From Nitratireductor soli (lineage in GTDB: Bacteria; Pseudomonadota; Alphaproteobacteria; Rhizobiales; Rhizobiaceae): a stretch of DNA of 64,000 nt. Under the pieces are notes generated by a model. The model saw only the letters and a program-made list of their open reading frames with translations. It made no database searches and had not been told where the DNA came from. This document shows, piece after piece, positions 33,800 through 42,027 of the stretch. The stretch covers positions 186,001 through 250,000 of the forward strand of contig NZ_LFVY01000002.1 of NCBI RefSeq assembly GCF_001050155.1, given 5' to 3'. Numbering within the stretch: the stretch's first letter is position 1; every line of letters starts with the position of its first letter. The translations under genes were made by a program, and so were the position numbers.

Positions 33800-35170
33800 G
33801 AATATTCGGCCGGCGTTCAGGATGCCGTGTGGATCGAGTGCAGCTTTCATGCGGCGCATCAGCGCCAGTTCGCCTTGTGTGCGGGTCAGGGGCAGGTGCT
33901 TTTTCTTGATCTTGCCGATGCCGTGCTCGGCCGACACCGTCCCGCCGAAAGCCGCCACGGTGCCGTAGACGAAGGCATTGATCGCATCCCTGGTGTCCGC
34001 GCCGGACCGCTGCTGATGAACGATCAGATGCAGATTGCTGTCGGCCACATGGCCGTAACAGAGCGCGATGGCCTGCGGCCATTGCCGGGCAAGCCCGTCG
34101 CGCAGGGCGATGATTGCATCACCGAACACCTTGAGCGGGATGCTGACGTCGAAGCCGATCAGGCCGGGCAGGCGCGTTGGAAACTCGGCCGGCGCCTCGC
34201 GGACCGCCCAGATGCGCTGGCGCTCGGCATCCGATTTGGCGACGACCGCATCGGCCAGCAGCCCGTCCTCGATCAGCTGCATCAGCGCCTGCTCGAAAAT
34301 GTCCCCGTCTGCCGACGGCGCCGTGGCTTCAATTATCAGGGCCAGACCACCGGCGGTGTCGAGCGGGATGCCGATCTGGCAGGCGTCGCGCGCGAAGGCG
34401 ATGAAATCCGGCCACATCGCCTCGAAGGCGAGCAATTCGCCGCCGAGCGTCTTTTCCAGCGCGCGCAGGGCGGCGATGGCGTCGCCGAATGCCGCGCAGG
34501 TGACGAAGGCCGTGCGGATGTTGCGGCGCTGCGGGTGCAGTTTCAAAACGACGCGGGTGATCACGCCGAGCGTGCCCTCCGAGCCGATGAACAGATGCGG
34601 CCAGTCGTAGCCGGCGTTGTTCTTCAGCATGGTGTTGAGGCCGGAGACGATGGTGCCGTCGGCCAGCACGACTTCGAGCCCCAGCACATTGGCGCGCGTC
34701 ATGCCGTAGCGCAGCACCTGGATGCCGCCGGCATTGGTCGCCACATTGCCGCCGATCGTGCAGCTGCCGCGCGCGCCAAGGTCGATGCCGAGGCTGAAGC
34801 CGGCCGTCTCCGCCGCCGCCTGCGCAAGTTCGAGCGGCGTCCCGGCAAGCACCGTCATCGTCGCCCCCAGGGGATCGATCTCCTCGATTCCCGCAAGCCG
34901 CTCCAGCGAAAGCGCCACCTCGCCCGGTTCGGGGACCGCACCGGCCGCCAGGCCGGTCATGCCGCCCTGGATGACGACGCGCTGCCGCGCCGCATGGCAC
35001 AGCCGCATCGCCTCGGCGAGTTGATCCGTCGTACGCGGCATGACCACGGCATCGGGCAGGGTCGGCGCGGCACCGCTCCAGTCGGTCCGGTTGCGCGCCG
35101 GGCAGTGGTTCCCATCGTAGACGATGTCCGCCCCGAGCGCCTCGCGCAGCGTTTCTATGAGGTTTGTCAT
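33797..35170 (-). CDS. FAD-linked oxidase, GlcD/D-lactate dehydrogenase type
   Basis: A 457-residue VAO-family flavoprotein. The PCMH FAD-binding domain (about 35-215) includes VVIQGGMTGLAAGAVP and SCTIGGNVATNAGGIQVLRYG. The C-terminal FAD-oxidase cap has CYGHVADSNLHLIVH and SAEHGIGKIKKKHL. Relatives oxidise D-2-hydroxy acids (glycolate, D-lactate, 2-hydroxyglutarate). It follows the flavin reductase gene by 39 bases and ends the minus-strand catabolic operon, suggesting it oxidises a hydroxy acid intermediate. Its TAG lies at the edge of a mosaic repeat. Confidence 0.88.
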   Translation of the reverse strand: MTNLIETLREALGADIVYDGNHCPARNRTDWSGAAPTLPDAVVMPRTTDQLAEAMRLCHAARQRVVIQGGMTGLAAGAVPEPGEVALSLERLAGIEEIDPLGATMTVLAGTPLELAQAAAETAGFSLGIDLGARGSCTIGGNVATNAGGIQVLRYGMTRANVLGLEVVLADGTIVSGLNTMLKNNAGYDWPHLFIGSEGTLGVITRVVLKLHPQRRNIRTAFVTCAAFGDAIAALRALEKTLGGELLAFEAMWPDFIAFARDACQIGIPLDTAGGLALIIEATAPSADGDIFEQALMQLIEDGLLADAVVAKSDAERQRIWAVREAPAEFPTRLPGLIGFDVSIPLKVFGDAIIALRDGLARQWPQAIALCYGHVADSNLHLIVHQQRSGADTRDAINAFVYGTVAAFGGTVSAEHGIGKIKKKHLPLTRTQGELALMRRMKAALDPHGILNAGRIF

Positions 35171-35209
35171 GGCCGCCGCCCTTGTTGTATCTCGCCCGGT
35201 AGCCGGAAC

Positions 35210-35737
35210 CTACGCGACCGCCCCGTAGCGGCCATCGCCGAACACCAGCGAGCCCGAAGTTCCGTCGCCCAGATGGACGTCGGTCACCAGGCCGAAGGCG
35301 GTCCGGTGGCTGCCGAAATCGCTGATCTCAGCGACACGGCACTCGAAGGAAGCGCGCGCGCCGGCAAGCAGGGGAATGTCGTGCTCGCTGCGGTGCCATT
35401 CGCCGAAGGCGAAACGCGCCACGCCCGCCACGCCCGTTTGCCCGCCGAAGGCCTGGGCGATCTTCTGCTGGTCGGTCGCCAGCACATTGACGCTGAAGCC
35501 CGCGCCTGGCCTGAGCGCCTCCGACAGGCGCGATTTGAGATTGACGCAGGCGATCAGCGACGGCGGCTCGGCGCTGAGCGAGCAGACCGCCGTCGCGGTA
35601 ACGCCGAACAGGCTGCCTTCCAGGCCCTGCAGGGCGATGACGTTGACCGACCCCACCAGGCAGCGCATGCCCTGTCTGAAGCGCGCCGGCCCCGTCGGGG
35701 CGTGCGCCAGGTTCATAAGCGTCTCGGGCATCGCCAT
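35210..35737 (-). CDS. Flavin reductase family protein
   Basis: A 175-residue NAD(P)H:flavin oxidoreductase of the HpaC/RutF-like group. GSVNVIALQGLEGSLFGVTA then TAVCSLSAEPPSL is the FMN-binding N-terminal motif, and GFSVNVLATDQQKIAQAF follows. It supplies reduced FMN to the monooxygenase encoded directly upstream: its start at 35737 abuts that gene's stop at 35738. Pairing with a luciferase-type monooxygenase is the normal two-component layout. Confidence 0.9.
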   Translation of the reverse strand: MAMPETLMNLAHAPTGPARFRQGMRCLVGSVNVIALQGLEGSLFGVTATAVCSLSAEPPSLIACVNLKSRLSEALRPGAGFSVNVLATDQQKIAQAFGGQTGVAGVARFAFGEWHRSEHDIPLLAGARASFECRVAEISDFGSHRTAFGLVTDVHLGDGTSGSLVFGDGRYGAVA

Positions 35738-36829
35738 TTACGACCTCAAACCGGCCTGGCGCAAAAGGGGCAGGACCCGGTCGCAGAAGAAGGGCAGTTC
35801 ATAGGTGTAGTTGACGAAGGACAGCGCGATCCCCGAATAGCCCTGTTTCGAGATGCGCGTCATGTCGTCGGCGATCTTTTCCGGTGTGCCGACCAGCGGA
35901 TAGCTGCCCGCGCCCCCGGCGAAGCGCTGGCGGTAGCGGTCATAGGCTTCCGTGTCGTGCGAGGAGGAAAACTCCTTCTTGCCTGACATATGGGTTTCGA
36001 CGGCCCCATGGTCCGCCTCGGCCAGCGCATAGCGCTCGTAATAGGCGTCGGCCTCGGCCTGTGTCTCGCGGCAGACCACGTGGCAGACGGTGTACAGGCC
36101 GATCTCGCGCTTGTGCTCCGCCGCGCGCGCCTTCATGTCGGCCACGTGCTGCCCGCCCTCGTCGATGTCGGTGAAGGTGGTGAACAGATACTCGCAATGC
36201 TTCGAGGCGAAATCGCGCCCCGGCCCGCCGAAGGCGGCGTTCATCGTGACGGGACGCGGCGCCTGCAGGCTGGCCGGCCGGCTGACCACGTTCTTCAGCT
36301 TGTAGTAGGTTCCGACATAGTCGAAGGGTTCGTTCGAGGCATAGCATTTCTCCAGCACGTCGAGCCATTCGCCGGCCTGGTCATAGCCCTTTTCGGCGAG
36401 CGAGACGCCGAACATGGCGAACTCGACCGGGTTCCAGCCGCAGACGATGTTGAGGCCGGCGCGGCCGTTGGAGATGTGATCGACGGTGGCCAGCGCCTTG
36501 GCCGCGTAGAGCGGATGCATGACCGGCACGTGAACGGTCATGAAAATGCCGATCCGCTCGGTGATGGCCGCCAGGCCGGCTGCCCAGGTGAAGGTCTCGA
36601 ACGACCATTCGCGTGCCTTCGTCTGCCCGCCAAAGCCCTTCCATCGGGCGATCGGCAGCAGGAATTCGAGGCCCGCCCGATCGGCGATCTGCGCCATGTT
36701 CTGGTTGTCGCTCCAGCGGGCGCGCCAGCGCTCCTCGACGGTGGTGATCGCCAGCCCGCCATCGGCGTTTGCCGAGAAGACGCCAAGCTTGAGCTGGTTC
36801 GGTCCCTTGAGCGGATGCCGTTTTATCAT
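35738..36829 (-). CDS. LLM-class flavin-dependent monooxygenase, RutA-like
   Basis: A 363-residue bacterial luciferase-like TIM barrel. GFGGQTKAREWSFETFTWAA then GLAAITERI, and ISNGRAGLNIVCGWNPVEF, are close in pattern to RutA/SsuD-type enzymes, and the end VGTPEKIADDM with GIALSFVNY is typical. RutA opens the pyrimidine ring by flavin-peroxide chemistry, but the other rut genes are absent, so the substrate here is unknown. It uses FMNH2 from the adjacent reductase. The start overlaps the upstream GntR stop by four bases. Confidence 0.85.
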   Translation of the reverse strand: MIKRHPLKGPNQLKLGVFSANADGGLAITTVEERWRARWSDNQNMAQIADRAGLEFLLPIARWKGFGGQTKAREWSFETFTWAAGLAAITERIGIFMTVHVPVMHPLYAAKALATVDHISNGRAGLNIVCGWNPVEFAMFGVSLAEKGYDQAGEWLDVLEKCYASNEPFDYVGTYYKLKNVVSRPASLQAPRPVTMNAAFGGPGRDFASKHCEYLFTTFTDIDEGGQHVADMKARAAEHKREIGLYTVCHVVCRETQAEADAYYERYALAEADHGAVETHMSGKKEFSSSHDTEAYDRYRQRFAGGAGSYPLVGTPEKIADDMTRISKQGYSGIALSFVNYTYELPFFCDRVLPLLRQAGLRS

Positions 36830-37530
36830 TCCGTCCCTCTTGCGGTGGTGTTGTCCTGCGATGCGGCGGGGGCGACCTCGGCGGCCTCGTCGAGCTGCGC
36901 GCGGCGGGCCGCCAGGAATGCGGCCTCAGCCACATACATGAAGTTCATCATCCGGTCGCCGGCCAACAGCGGATCGCGCCGCAGGAAGGCGTCGTAGATG
37001 CCCTCCAGCCCGTCCATATAGGCGCGGCCGAAATGCGGATCCTCGAATGTCTGCGGCCGGATCGTCTGGAATTGGTCCATGTAGCGCTCGGTGGTGGTTG
37101 CCAGAATGCGGTTGCCGATGGCGCCCAGCCAGGCGCTGCGGAAGGCCAGATTGGCGCGCAGAAGCGCCTTGAGATCGCGTGCGCCGAAGGCCGCGCGGAT
37201 CGCTCCCATGGCCGCGCCGAGCACCGCCTCCGTCTCGCGGTTCATGTCGCGGGCGGCGTTGGCGGCGGCGCGCGGCTCGAGCTGCCGGCGCAGTTCGGAC
37301 AGGTCGCGGATTTCGTCGAGCGACAGGGTCGGCACGGTGAAGCCGCGCGTCGTCGAAACGAGATAGCCCTCCGAGGCCAGCCGCAGCAGCGCCTCGCGCA
37401 CCGGCATGCGGGAAATGTTGCGCTCGGCCGCCAGATCCGTATCGACCAGCCGGTGGTGCGGTTGTATTTCGCCGAGCCGCAGGGCATCGAGAAGTTCGGC
37501 ATAGACCTGGCTTGCCAGAGTTGATCCCAT
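36826..37530 (-). CDS. GntR family regulator (FCD subfamily) of the catabolic island
   Basis: A 234-residue protein: winged helix with AERNISRMPVREALLRLASEG, then an FCD domain (LRRQLEPRAAANAARDMN; LRANLAFRSAWLGAIGN). It is first in the operon with the monooxygenase, reductase and FAD oxidase and divergent from the aldolase. The ATG at 37530 has GAGGG seven bases upstream; an ATG at 37551 is poorly placed. The C-terminal ~25 residues are a low-complexity Ala/Glu tail. It probably binds the GTATAC site at 37554. Confidence 0.88.
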   Translation of the reverse strand: MGSTLASQVYAELLDALRLGEIQPHHRLVDTDLAAERNISRMPVREALLRLASEGYLVSTTRGFTVPTLSLDEIRDLSELRRQLEPRAAANAARDMNRETEAVLGAAMGAIRAAFGARDLKALLRANLAFRSAWLGAIGNRILATTTERYMDQFQTIRPQTFEDPHFGRAYMDGLEGIYDAFLRRDPLLAGDRMMNFMYVAEAAFLAARRAQLDEAAEVAPAASQDNTTARGTE

Positions 37531-37553
37531 TCTGCTGCCCTCATTCCTCATAT

Positions 37554-37562
37554 CAGTATACG
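37554..37562. promoter_or_regulatory. GTATAC operator candidate in the divergent region of the catabolic island
   Basis: CAGTATACG contains the palindrome GTATAC 24 bases upstream of the GntR start. GntR/FCD regulators commonly bind sites with a GTnnAC core. The same nine bases, inverted, occur at 45305-45313 and a one-mismatch version at 45400-45408, both upstream of the aminotransferase gene. Confidence 0.45.
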
Positions 37563-37662
37563 AAATTCCAAGGATAATCCTCCAAATGACGCCAATAAAG
37601 CGTAGTTATTGCAAAATTTCAACAAAAACCGTATGCAGTTTTCCTGCACATGGAGGGCGCCT

Positions 37663-38442
37663 ATGCGTGAAATGAAAAACCTGCGCGAGAAAATCCGGTC
37701 GCGGACCCCGGTGGTCGGCACGTTCGCCGCATTGCCGCATCCGATGGCGGTGGAGATCGTCGCGCGCGGTGGCTTCGATTGCCTTTGCATCGATTGGGAG
37801 CACACGCAGTTGGGCCGTGAGCGGCTCGAGGATATGCTGCGCGCCGCCGATTGCCGGGCGACCCCGGCCATCGTCCGCTTGCCAGGGCACGATCCCGAGG
37901 CGATTTCGGCCGCGCTCGATGCGGGCGCTGCCGGCATTCTCGCGCCGCATGTCTCGACGGTGGAGGAGGCGCTGGCCATTGCCAGGGCAGCCCGCTTTCC
38001 GCCGCACGGCACGCGCGGCGCCGGTCCCGGCCGCGCCGCGGGATATGGATACGGCGTGTTCGACTATGTGGCGCGCGCCAATGAAGAGATTGTCGTGGCC
38101 GTGCAGATCGAGACGGCGCAAGGGCTGGAGAACATCGCCGCCATTGCCGCGCTGGACGAGATCGACCTGCTGTTCATCGGGCCGGGCGATCTGGCGCTGT
38201 CGATCGGCGCCCTGGGCGACGGCGGCGCGGAGCGGCTGGACGCAGCGATGGAGACGATCATCGATCATTGCGGCAATGCCGGGCGCGCCGTCGGCTTGTT
38301 CAGGCCGTCGGCGGATGATCTGCCGCGCTGGGTGTCGCGCGGCGCTTCGTTCTTCCTCATTTCCTCCGATGCGATGCTGATGGGCGCTGCCGCCACCGCC
38401 ACCGCGGACGCGGCCGCCAGGGCGCTGGGGAGGCGGAAATGA
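37663..38442 (+). CDS. HpcH/HpaI family aldolase
   Basis: A 259-residue class II pyruvate aldolase-type protein: GTFAALPHPMAVEIVARGGF, CIDWEHTQLG (general base His), AIVRLPG (substrate Arg), AVQIETAQGLENI (metal Glu) and LFIGPGDLALSIG (metal Asp). Such enzymes split 2-keto-4-hydroxy acids to pyruvate and an aldehyde. GGAGGG lies before the ATG at 37663. It is divergent from the GntR-monooxygenase operon and overlaps the next gene by four bases (ATGA). Presumably it cleaves the product of ring or chain oxidation. Confidence 0.88.
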   Translation: MREMKNLREKIRSRTPVVGTFAALPHPMAVEIVARGGFDCLCIDWEHTQLGRERLEDMLRAADCRATPAIVRLPGHDPEAISAALDAGAAGILAPHVSTVEEALAIARAARFPPHGTRGAGPGRAAGYGYGVFDYVARANEEIVVAVQIETAQGLENIAAIAALDEIDLLFIGPGDLALSIGALGDGGAERLDAAMETIIDHCGNAGRAVGLFRPSADDLPRWVSRGASFFLISSDAMLMGAAATATADAAARALGRRK

Positions 38443-39377
38443 TCGCCATTCAATATGATGGCTATGGTCCCGCCGAGGTGCTGCGGCCGGTCGACCTGCC
38501 CACTCCGGCGCCGGCCCGCGATCAGGTGCTTGTCCGCCTGCACGCGGCAGGCGTCGCGCCGATCGACTGGAAGCTGCGCGCCGGTCTCCTGCGGCAGTTT
38601 TTCACGCCGGATTTTCCCAAGGTGCCGGGTCGCGACGGCGCCGGCACCGTGGTGGCCGTGGGCGAGGATGTGAGCGAATTTTCGCTCGGCCAGCGCGTCG
38701 GGGTGATGACCGACCATCATATGCCCGGCAGTTATGCGCAGTTTGCGGCCTGTCCGGCCGACAGGGTGGTTCCGATCGGCGACATCGGCTTTGCCGAAGC
38801 CGCCAGCCTGATCAACGCCGGCCTGAGCGCCTGGATCGCCGGTGTCGAGACGGCGCGCATCGAGCCCGGCATGAAGGTGCTGGTGCATGGCGGATCGGGC
38901 GCGGTCGGCGGTATTCTCGTGCAACTGGCGCGCCATCTCGGCGCCGAGGTAACGGCGACCTGCCGGGCCGACAATGTCGACTATGTCCTGTCGCTGGGCG
39001 CCCGGCGCGCCATCGCCTACGACCGGGAGGATTTCTCCACCCTGCGCGACCAGGACGTGGTTGTCGATCTCGTCGGCGGCGCCGTGCATGACGGCTCCTA
39101 CCAGGTGCTCCGCCCCGGTGGCCATCTGGTCTACCTGGTCGCGGCCCCGATCCGCGACCGTGGCGCGGAATTCGGCGTGCGCGTCAGCCGCGCGATGGTC
39201 TCGGACCGGCGCGGGCCGGTCGAGCGGATTGTCGATCTGGCGGCGCGCGGCATCATCAGGCCACAGGTGGCGGCGATGCTGCCGCTCGAACAGGCCGTGT
39301 TGGCGCACCGGCAGATGGAAGCCGGCGCGGTGTCGCGCGGCCGGCTGATCCTGACCATGCCCGAGGGCGGGGAATAA
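38439..39377 (+). CDS. NADP-dependent quinone oxidoreductase-like MDR protein
   Basis: A 312-residue medium-chain dehydrogenase/reductase without structural zinc cysteines: GVAPIDWKLRAG and VPGRDGAGTVVAVGEDV in the catalytic domain, VLVHGGSGAVGGILVQLARHLG as the NADPH-binding motif. It belongs to the QOR-type enoyl/alkenal reductases. The ATG overlaps the aldolase stop. It may reduce an unsaturated or aldehyde product of the aldolase. Confidence 0.87.
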   Translation: MIAIQYDGYGPAEVLRPVDLPTPAPARDQVLVRLHAAGVAPIDWKLRAGLLRQFFTPDFPKVPGRDGAGTVVAVGEDVSEFSLGQRVGVMTDHHMPGSYAQFAACPADRVVPIGDIGFAEAASLINAGLSAWIAGVETARIEPGMKVLVHGGSGAVGGILVQLARHLGAEVTATCRADNVDYVLSLGARRAIAYDREDFSTLRDQDVVVDLVGGAVHDGSYQVLRPGGHLVYLVAAPIRDRGAEFGVRVSRAMVSDRRGPVERIVDLAARGIIRPQVAAMLPLEQAVLAHRQMEAGAVSRGRLILTMPEGGE

Positions 39378-39389
39378 GGCCGCCATCAA

Positions 39390-40088
39390 CTAGCGGCCCG
39401 CGATCAGGCGGGTCGCCATCGGGTAGTGGAAATTTCCCCCCTCATAGGGCGGGAAGGTGGTGAAGTCGGCGCGCATCTCGTGGCGCACCGGCGATTGCAA
39501 GGCCGCCGTCAGCGCCGCCGGGCTGTCGAACATGATGCGGTTGCGCTGCATGTGGTGGACGCGCGTCCAGGGCAGCCCGTCGCGCCAGTCCATGCGGGTC
39601 AGGATCTCCAGTTCGCGGATGCCGGGAAAGCGCCGCATGATCGCCGGGTGGTGGTCGACATAGTGGTTGATCCAGGCGTTGAAATCTTGCGCCGGGCCCG
39701 GATAGTGGACCACGTAGCTGCAGGCCGAGGCAGGGTGTGGCACGGGATCGTCAACGGCAAAGCGGCGCAGGACCATCGCCTGCTGGTTCGCCTCCAAACC
39801 GTCCAGGCTTGCCAGCGCCCCTGGCTCGGCCAGCGGCCGCAACGGGCCGGTTGCCGCCACCGCCGCCTCCAGCCCCTCGATCGTGTCGAAATAGAGCTGC
39901 ATGCCGAACACGGGGCTGCCGCCATCGTCATTGTAGAGGTCACGTGCCTGTTCCGGCGTATAGAGATAGGCACGTGACAGGCCGGGCATCGCGGCTATGG
40001 CCGTGTGCAGGGAGGCCAGGTCGGCATCGTCGATCACCCGGGACGCACCCGACGGGTGTTGAAAAAAGGTCAGATGACAAAACCGCAT
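39390..40088 (-). CDS. EthD-like dimeric alpha-beta barrel protein
   Basis: A 232-residue protein with two ferredoxin-like halves. The second half (CSYVVHYPGPAQDFNAWINH then YVDHHPAIMRRFPGIRELEI) has the EthD-type HxP and DHH-P pattern. EthD proteins accompany oxidative degradation systems and may remove a product or act as small lyases; the activity here is unknown. The ATG at 40088 begins the conserved strand. It lies 25 bases downstream of the TRAP large permease on the same strand, so it belongs to the transport operon. Confidence 0.75.
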   Translation of the reverse strand: MRFCHLTFFQHPSGASRVIDDADLASLHTAIAAMPGLSRAYLYTPEQARDLYNDDGGSPVFGMQLYFDTIEGLEAAVAATGPLRPLAEPGALASLDGLEANQQAMVLRRFAVDDPVPHPASACSYVVHYPGPAQDFNAWINHYVDHHPAIMRRFPGIRELEILTRMDWRDGLPWTRVHHMQRNRIMFDSPAALTAALQSPVRHEMRADFTTFPPYEGGNFHYPMATRLIAGR

Positions 40089-40113
40089 AAACGCACTCCG
40101 TTGGTGTCGGGTT

Positions 40114-41424
40114 TCACAGCAGGCCAGGCAGGAACAGGGCGATCTTCGGGAAGAGGATGATGAGAAGAATAAGGAACAGCGTGCAGGCGATGTAGGGTGC
40201 CGCGGCCAGCGCCACGGTCGACAGGCTGGTGCCTTTGGGCGCCACGCCCAGCATGATGAACAGCAAGAGGCCGAAGGGCGGGCTGGTGAAGCCGATCTCA
40301 TAGGTCAGGAGCAGGATCAGCCCGAACCACACCAGATCGAACTGGAAATGCATGGCGATCGGCAGGAAGATCGGCAGGGTGATCAGCATCATCGATACCT
40401 GGTCCATGAACATGCCGAGGATGATGATGACCAGGATCATCAAAAGCAGGAATGTGTAGGGCCCCGGATCGAAGCCGACAATGGTGTTGATGAAGCCGGC
40501 GCTGGCGCCGGAGAAGGCGAAGACTTGCGAGAAGGTGGTCGAGGCGGAGATGATCAGGAAGGTCATGCCGGTGACCTTCATCGCATCGTCGAGCGCTTCC
40601 CACAGCACCGACCAGCGGAACTTGCGATAGGCGAGCAGAAGGCCGAGCACGCCGGCGCAGCCGAGCGCTGCCGATTCGGTCGGCGTGGCGATGCCGAGGA
40701 TGATGGTGCCGACGACGAGGAAGACGATCACGCCCATCGGCACGATGTTGACGGCGACCGCCTTGAGCGCCGCGCCGCGCGCCGGGCGTTCGGTGGCATA
40801 TTGCGGCGCGCTTTCAGGATCGATCAGGGTCTGCACGAAGATCAGCGCGGCGAACATCAGCGTCAGGAGCAGGCCGGGAATGGCGCCGGCGATGAGCAGC
40901 GCGCCGACGTCGATCTGCGCAAGAGAGCCGAGCAGGACGGCCAGCGTCGAGGGCGGGATGATGACCGCCAGGCTGCCGGCGCCGAGCACCGGGCCGAAAG
41001 CCATGCGCGGCTTGTAGCCGCGCTTCAGCATCTCCGGCACCATCAGCGCGCCCATCATGCCGGTGTTGGCGATGCTCGACCCCGAAAGGGCGGAAAAGAC
41101 AGCACCTGCGGCCAGCACCACATAGGAGAGCCGCGCTCTCAGCCCGCCGATGCACAAATCGAGCGCGCGGATCACCCCGTCGCCGAGGCCCGAGCGGAAG
41201 AACAGGCTGCCCATGACCAGGAACAGGGGCAGCGGCGTCAGCGCATAGGTGGCGACGGCGTCGGAGAAATTGGCGATCATCTGTGCCACGCCGACCGAAC
41301 CGCCGAAGAACAGGTAGAGGCCGGCAATGTTGGTGGCGAAGAAGGCGAACGCCACCGGCAGGCCGAGCCCCATCAAGCAGAGGACCAGGGAAACCATGAC
41401 GGCGAAGGGGAAAAGCCAATCCAT
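40114..41424 (-). CDS. TRAP transporter large permease (DctM type)
   Basis: A 436-residue protein with about 12 hydrophobic segments across the whole length. Characteristic sequences are SGSSIANTGMMGALMVPEML, AGSLAVIIPPSTLAVLLGSL and EIGFTSPPFGLLLFIMLGVA. It is the Na+-coupled transport subunit of a tripartite system with the small permease (41425-41937) and the binding protein (42028-43020). It lies between the two catabolic operons and likely imports the carboxylate substrate. Confidence 0.93.
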   Translation of the reverse strand: MDWLFPFAVMVSLVLCLMGLGLPVAFAFFATNIAGLYLFFGGSVGVAQMIANFSDAVATYALTPLPLFLVMGSLFFRSGLGDGVIRALDLCIGGLRARLSYVVLAAGAVFSALSGSSIANTGMMGALMVPEMLKRGYKPRMAFGPVLGAGSLAVIIPPSTLAVLLGSLAQIDVGALLIAGAIPGLLLTLMFAALIFVQTLIDPESAPQYATERPARGAALKAVAVNIVPMGVIVFLVVGTIILGIATPTESAALGCAGVLGLLLAYRKFRWSVLWEALDDAMKVTGMTFLIISASTTFSQVFAFSGASAGFINTIVGFDPGPYTFLLLMILVIIILGMFMDQVSMMLITLPIFLPIAMHFQFDLVWFGLILLLTYEIGFTSPPFGLLLFIMLGVAPKGTSLSTVALAAAPYIACTLFLILLIILFPKIALFLPGLL

Positions 41425-41937
41425 CTACAGCCCCTCCTGCTCGAGCGGGTCCAGGTCGTAGAGGCTGTCCTTGCCGAGGAGGTAGCGCGTCCACTCAATG
41501 GCGGACAGCAGGAAGGAGAGGGCGACCGGCAGGAAGACGGCCCATTTCGGCATGTCGAAGGTTCGGGTCTCGTAGGCGCCCGTCCGCACCGCATCGATGA
41601 GCAGCAGGCTGGCGTGCCAGCACAGATAAAGGCAGAGCCCGATACAGGCGATGTAGACGGCGCGCTCCAGCATGGCCCGCGCCGCCGGCGGCAAGGGCTG
41701 GCGAAAGAATTCGACGAAGACGTGCCCCTTGATGCGCACCAGCCAGGGCATCGGCAGGAAGGCCGCGTAAAGCAGCCCGTATTCGGCGGCCGAGATCGAC
41801 CAGCTCAGGGGACGCAGGCCGAGATTGCGCAGAACCACATCGCTGATGACGACGAGAATGATCGCGCCGAGGACAAGCTTGGCGCATTGGGCCAGCGCGT
41901 GGCTGAGGCGTCCGCTAAGTGCGAAAACGAGGGTCAT
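41425..41937 (-). CDS. TRAP transporter small permease (DctQ type)
   Basis: A 170-residue protein with four predicted membrane helices (VLGAIILVVISDVVLRNLGL; AAEYGLLYAAFLPMPWLV; AVYIACIGLCLYLCWHASLL; WAVFLPVALSFLLSAIEW). The motif RIKGHVFVEFF is typical of DctQ. Its stop directly abuts the DctM start. The ATG at 41937 lacks a clear ribosome-binding site; upstream in-frame codons are unconserved. Confidence 0.88.
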   Translation of the reverse strand: MTLVFALSGRLSHALAQCAKLVLGAIILVVISDVVLRNLGLRPLSWSISAAEYGLLYAAFLPMPWLVRIKGHVFVEFFRQPLPPAARAMLERAVYIACIGLCLYLCWHASLLLIDAVRTGAYETRTFDMPKWAVFLPVALSFLLSAIEWTRYLLGKDSLYDLDPLEQEGL

Positions 41938-42027
41938 TGGCCGTGAACCGGGCTGTCGTGAGGGAAACGGGTCCCGGCATCGCATCCGCGCGATGCCGGG
42001 CGCATTCGTCTGGCAGCGAAGCTGCTT

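Noticed and set aside
29548..33800. Genomic island integrated at tRNA-Ser
   Set aside because: No integrase and no direct repeat of the tRNA 3' end could be found downstream; the genes look accessory but not recently integrated there.
33827..35986. 719-codon plus-strand frame opposite the FAD oxidase and flavin reductase
   Set aside because: Antisense shadow; composition and lack of motifs argue against a gene.
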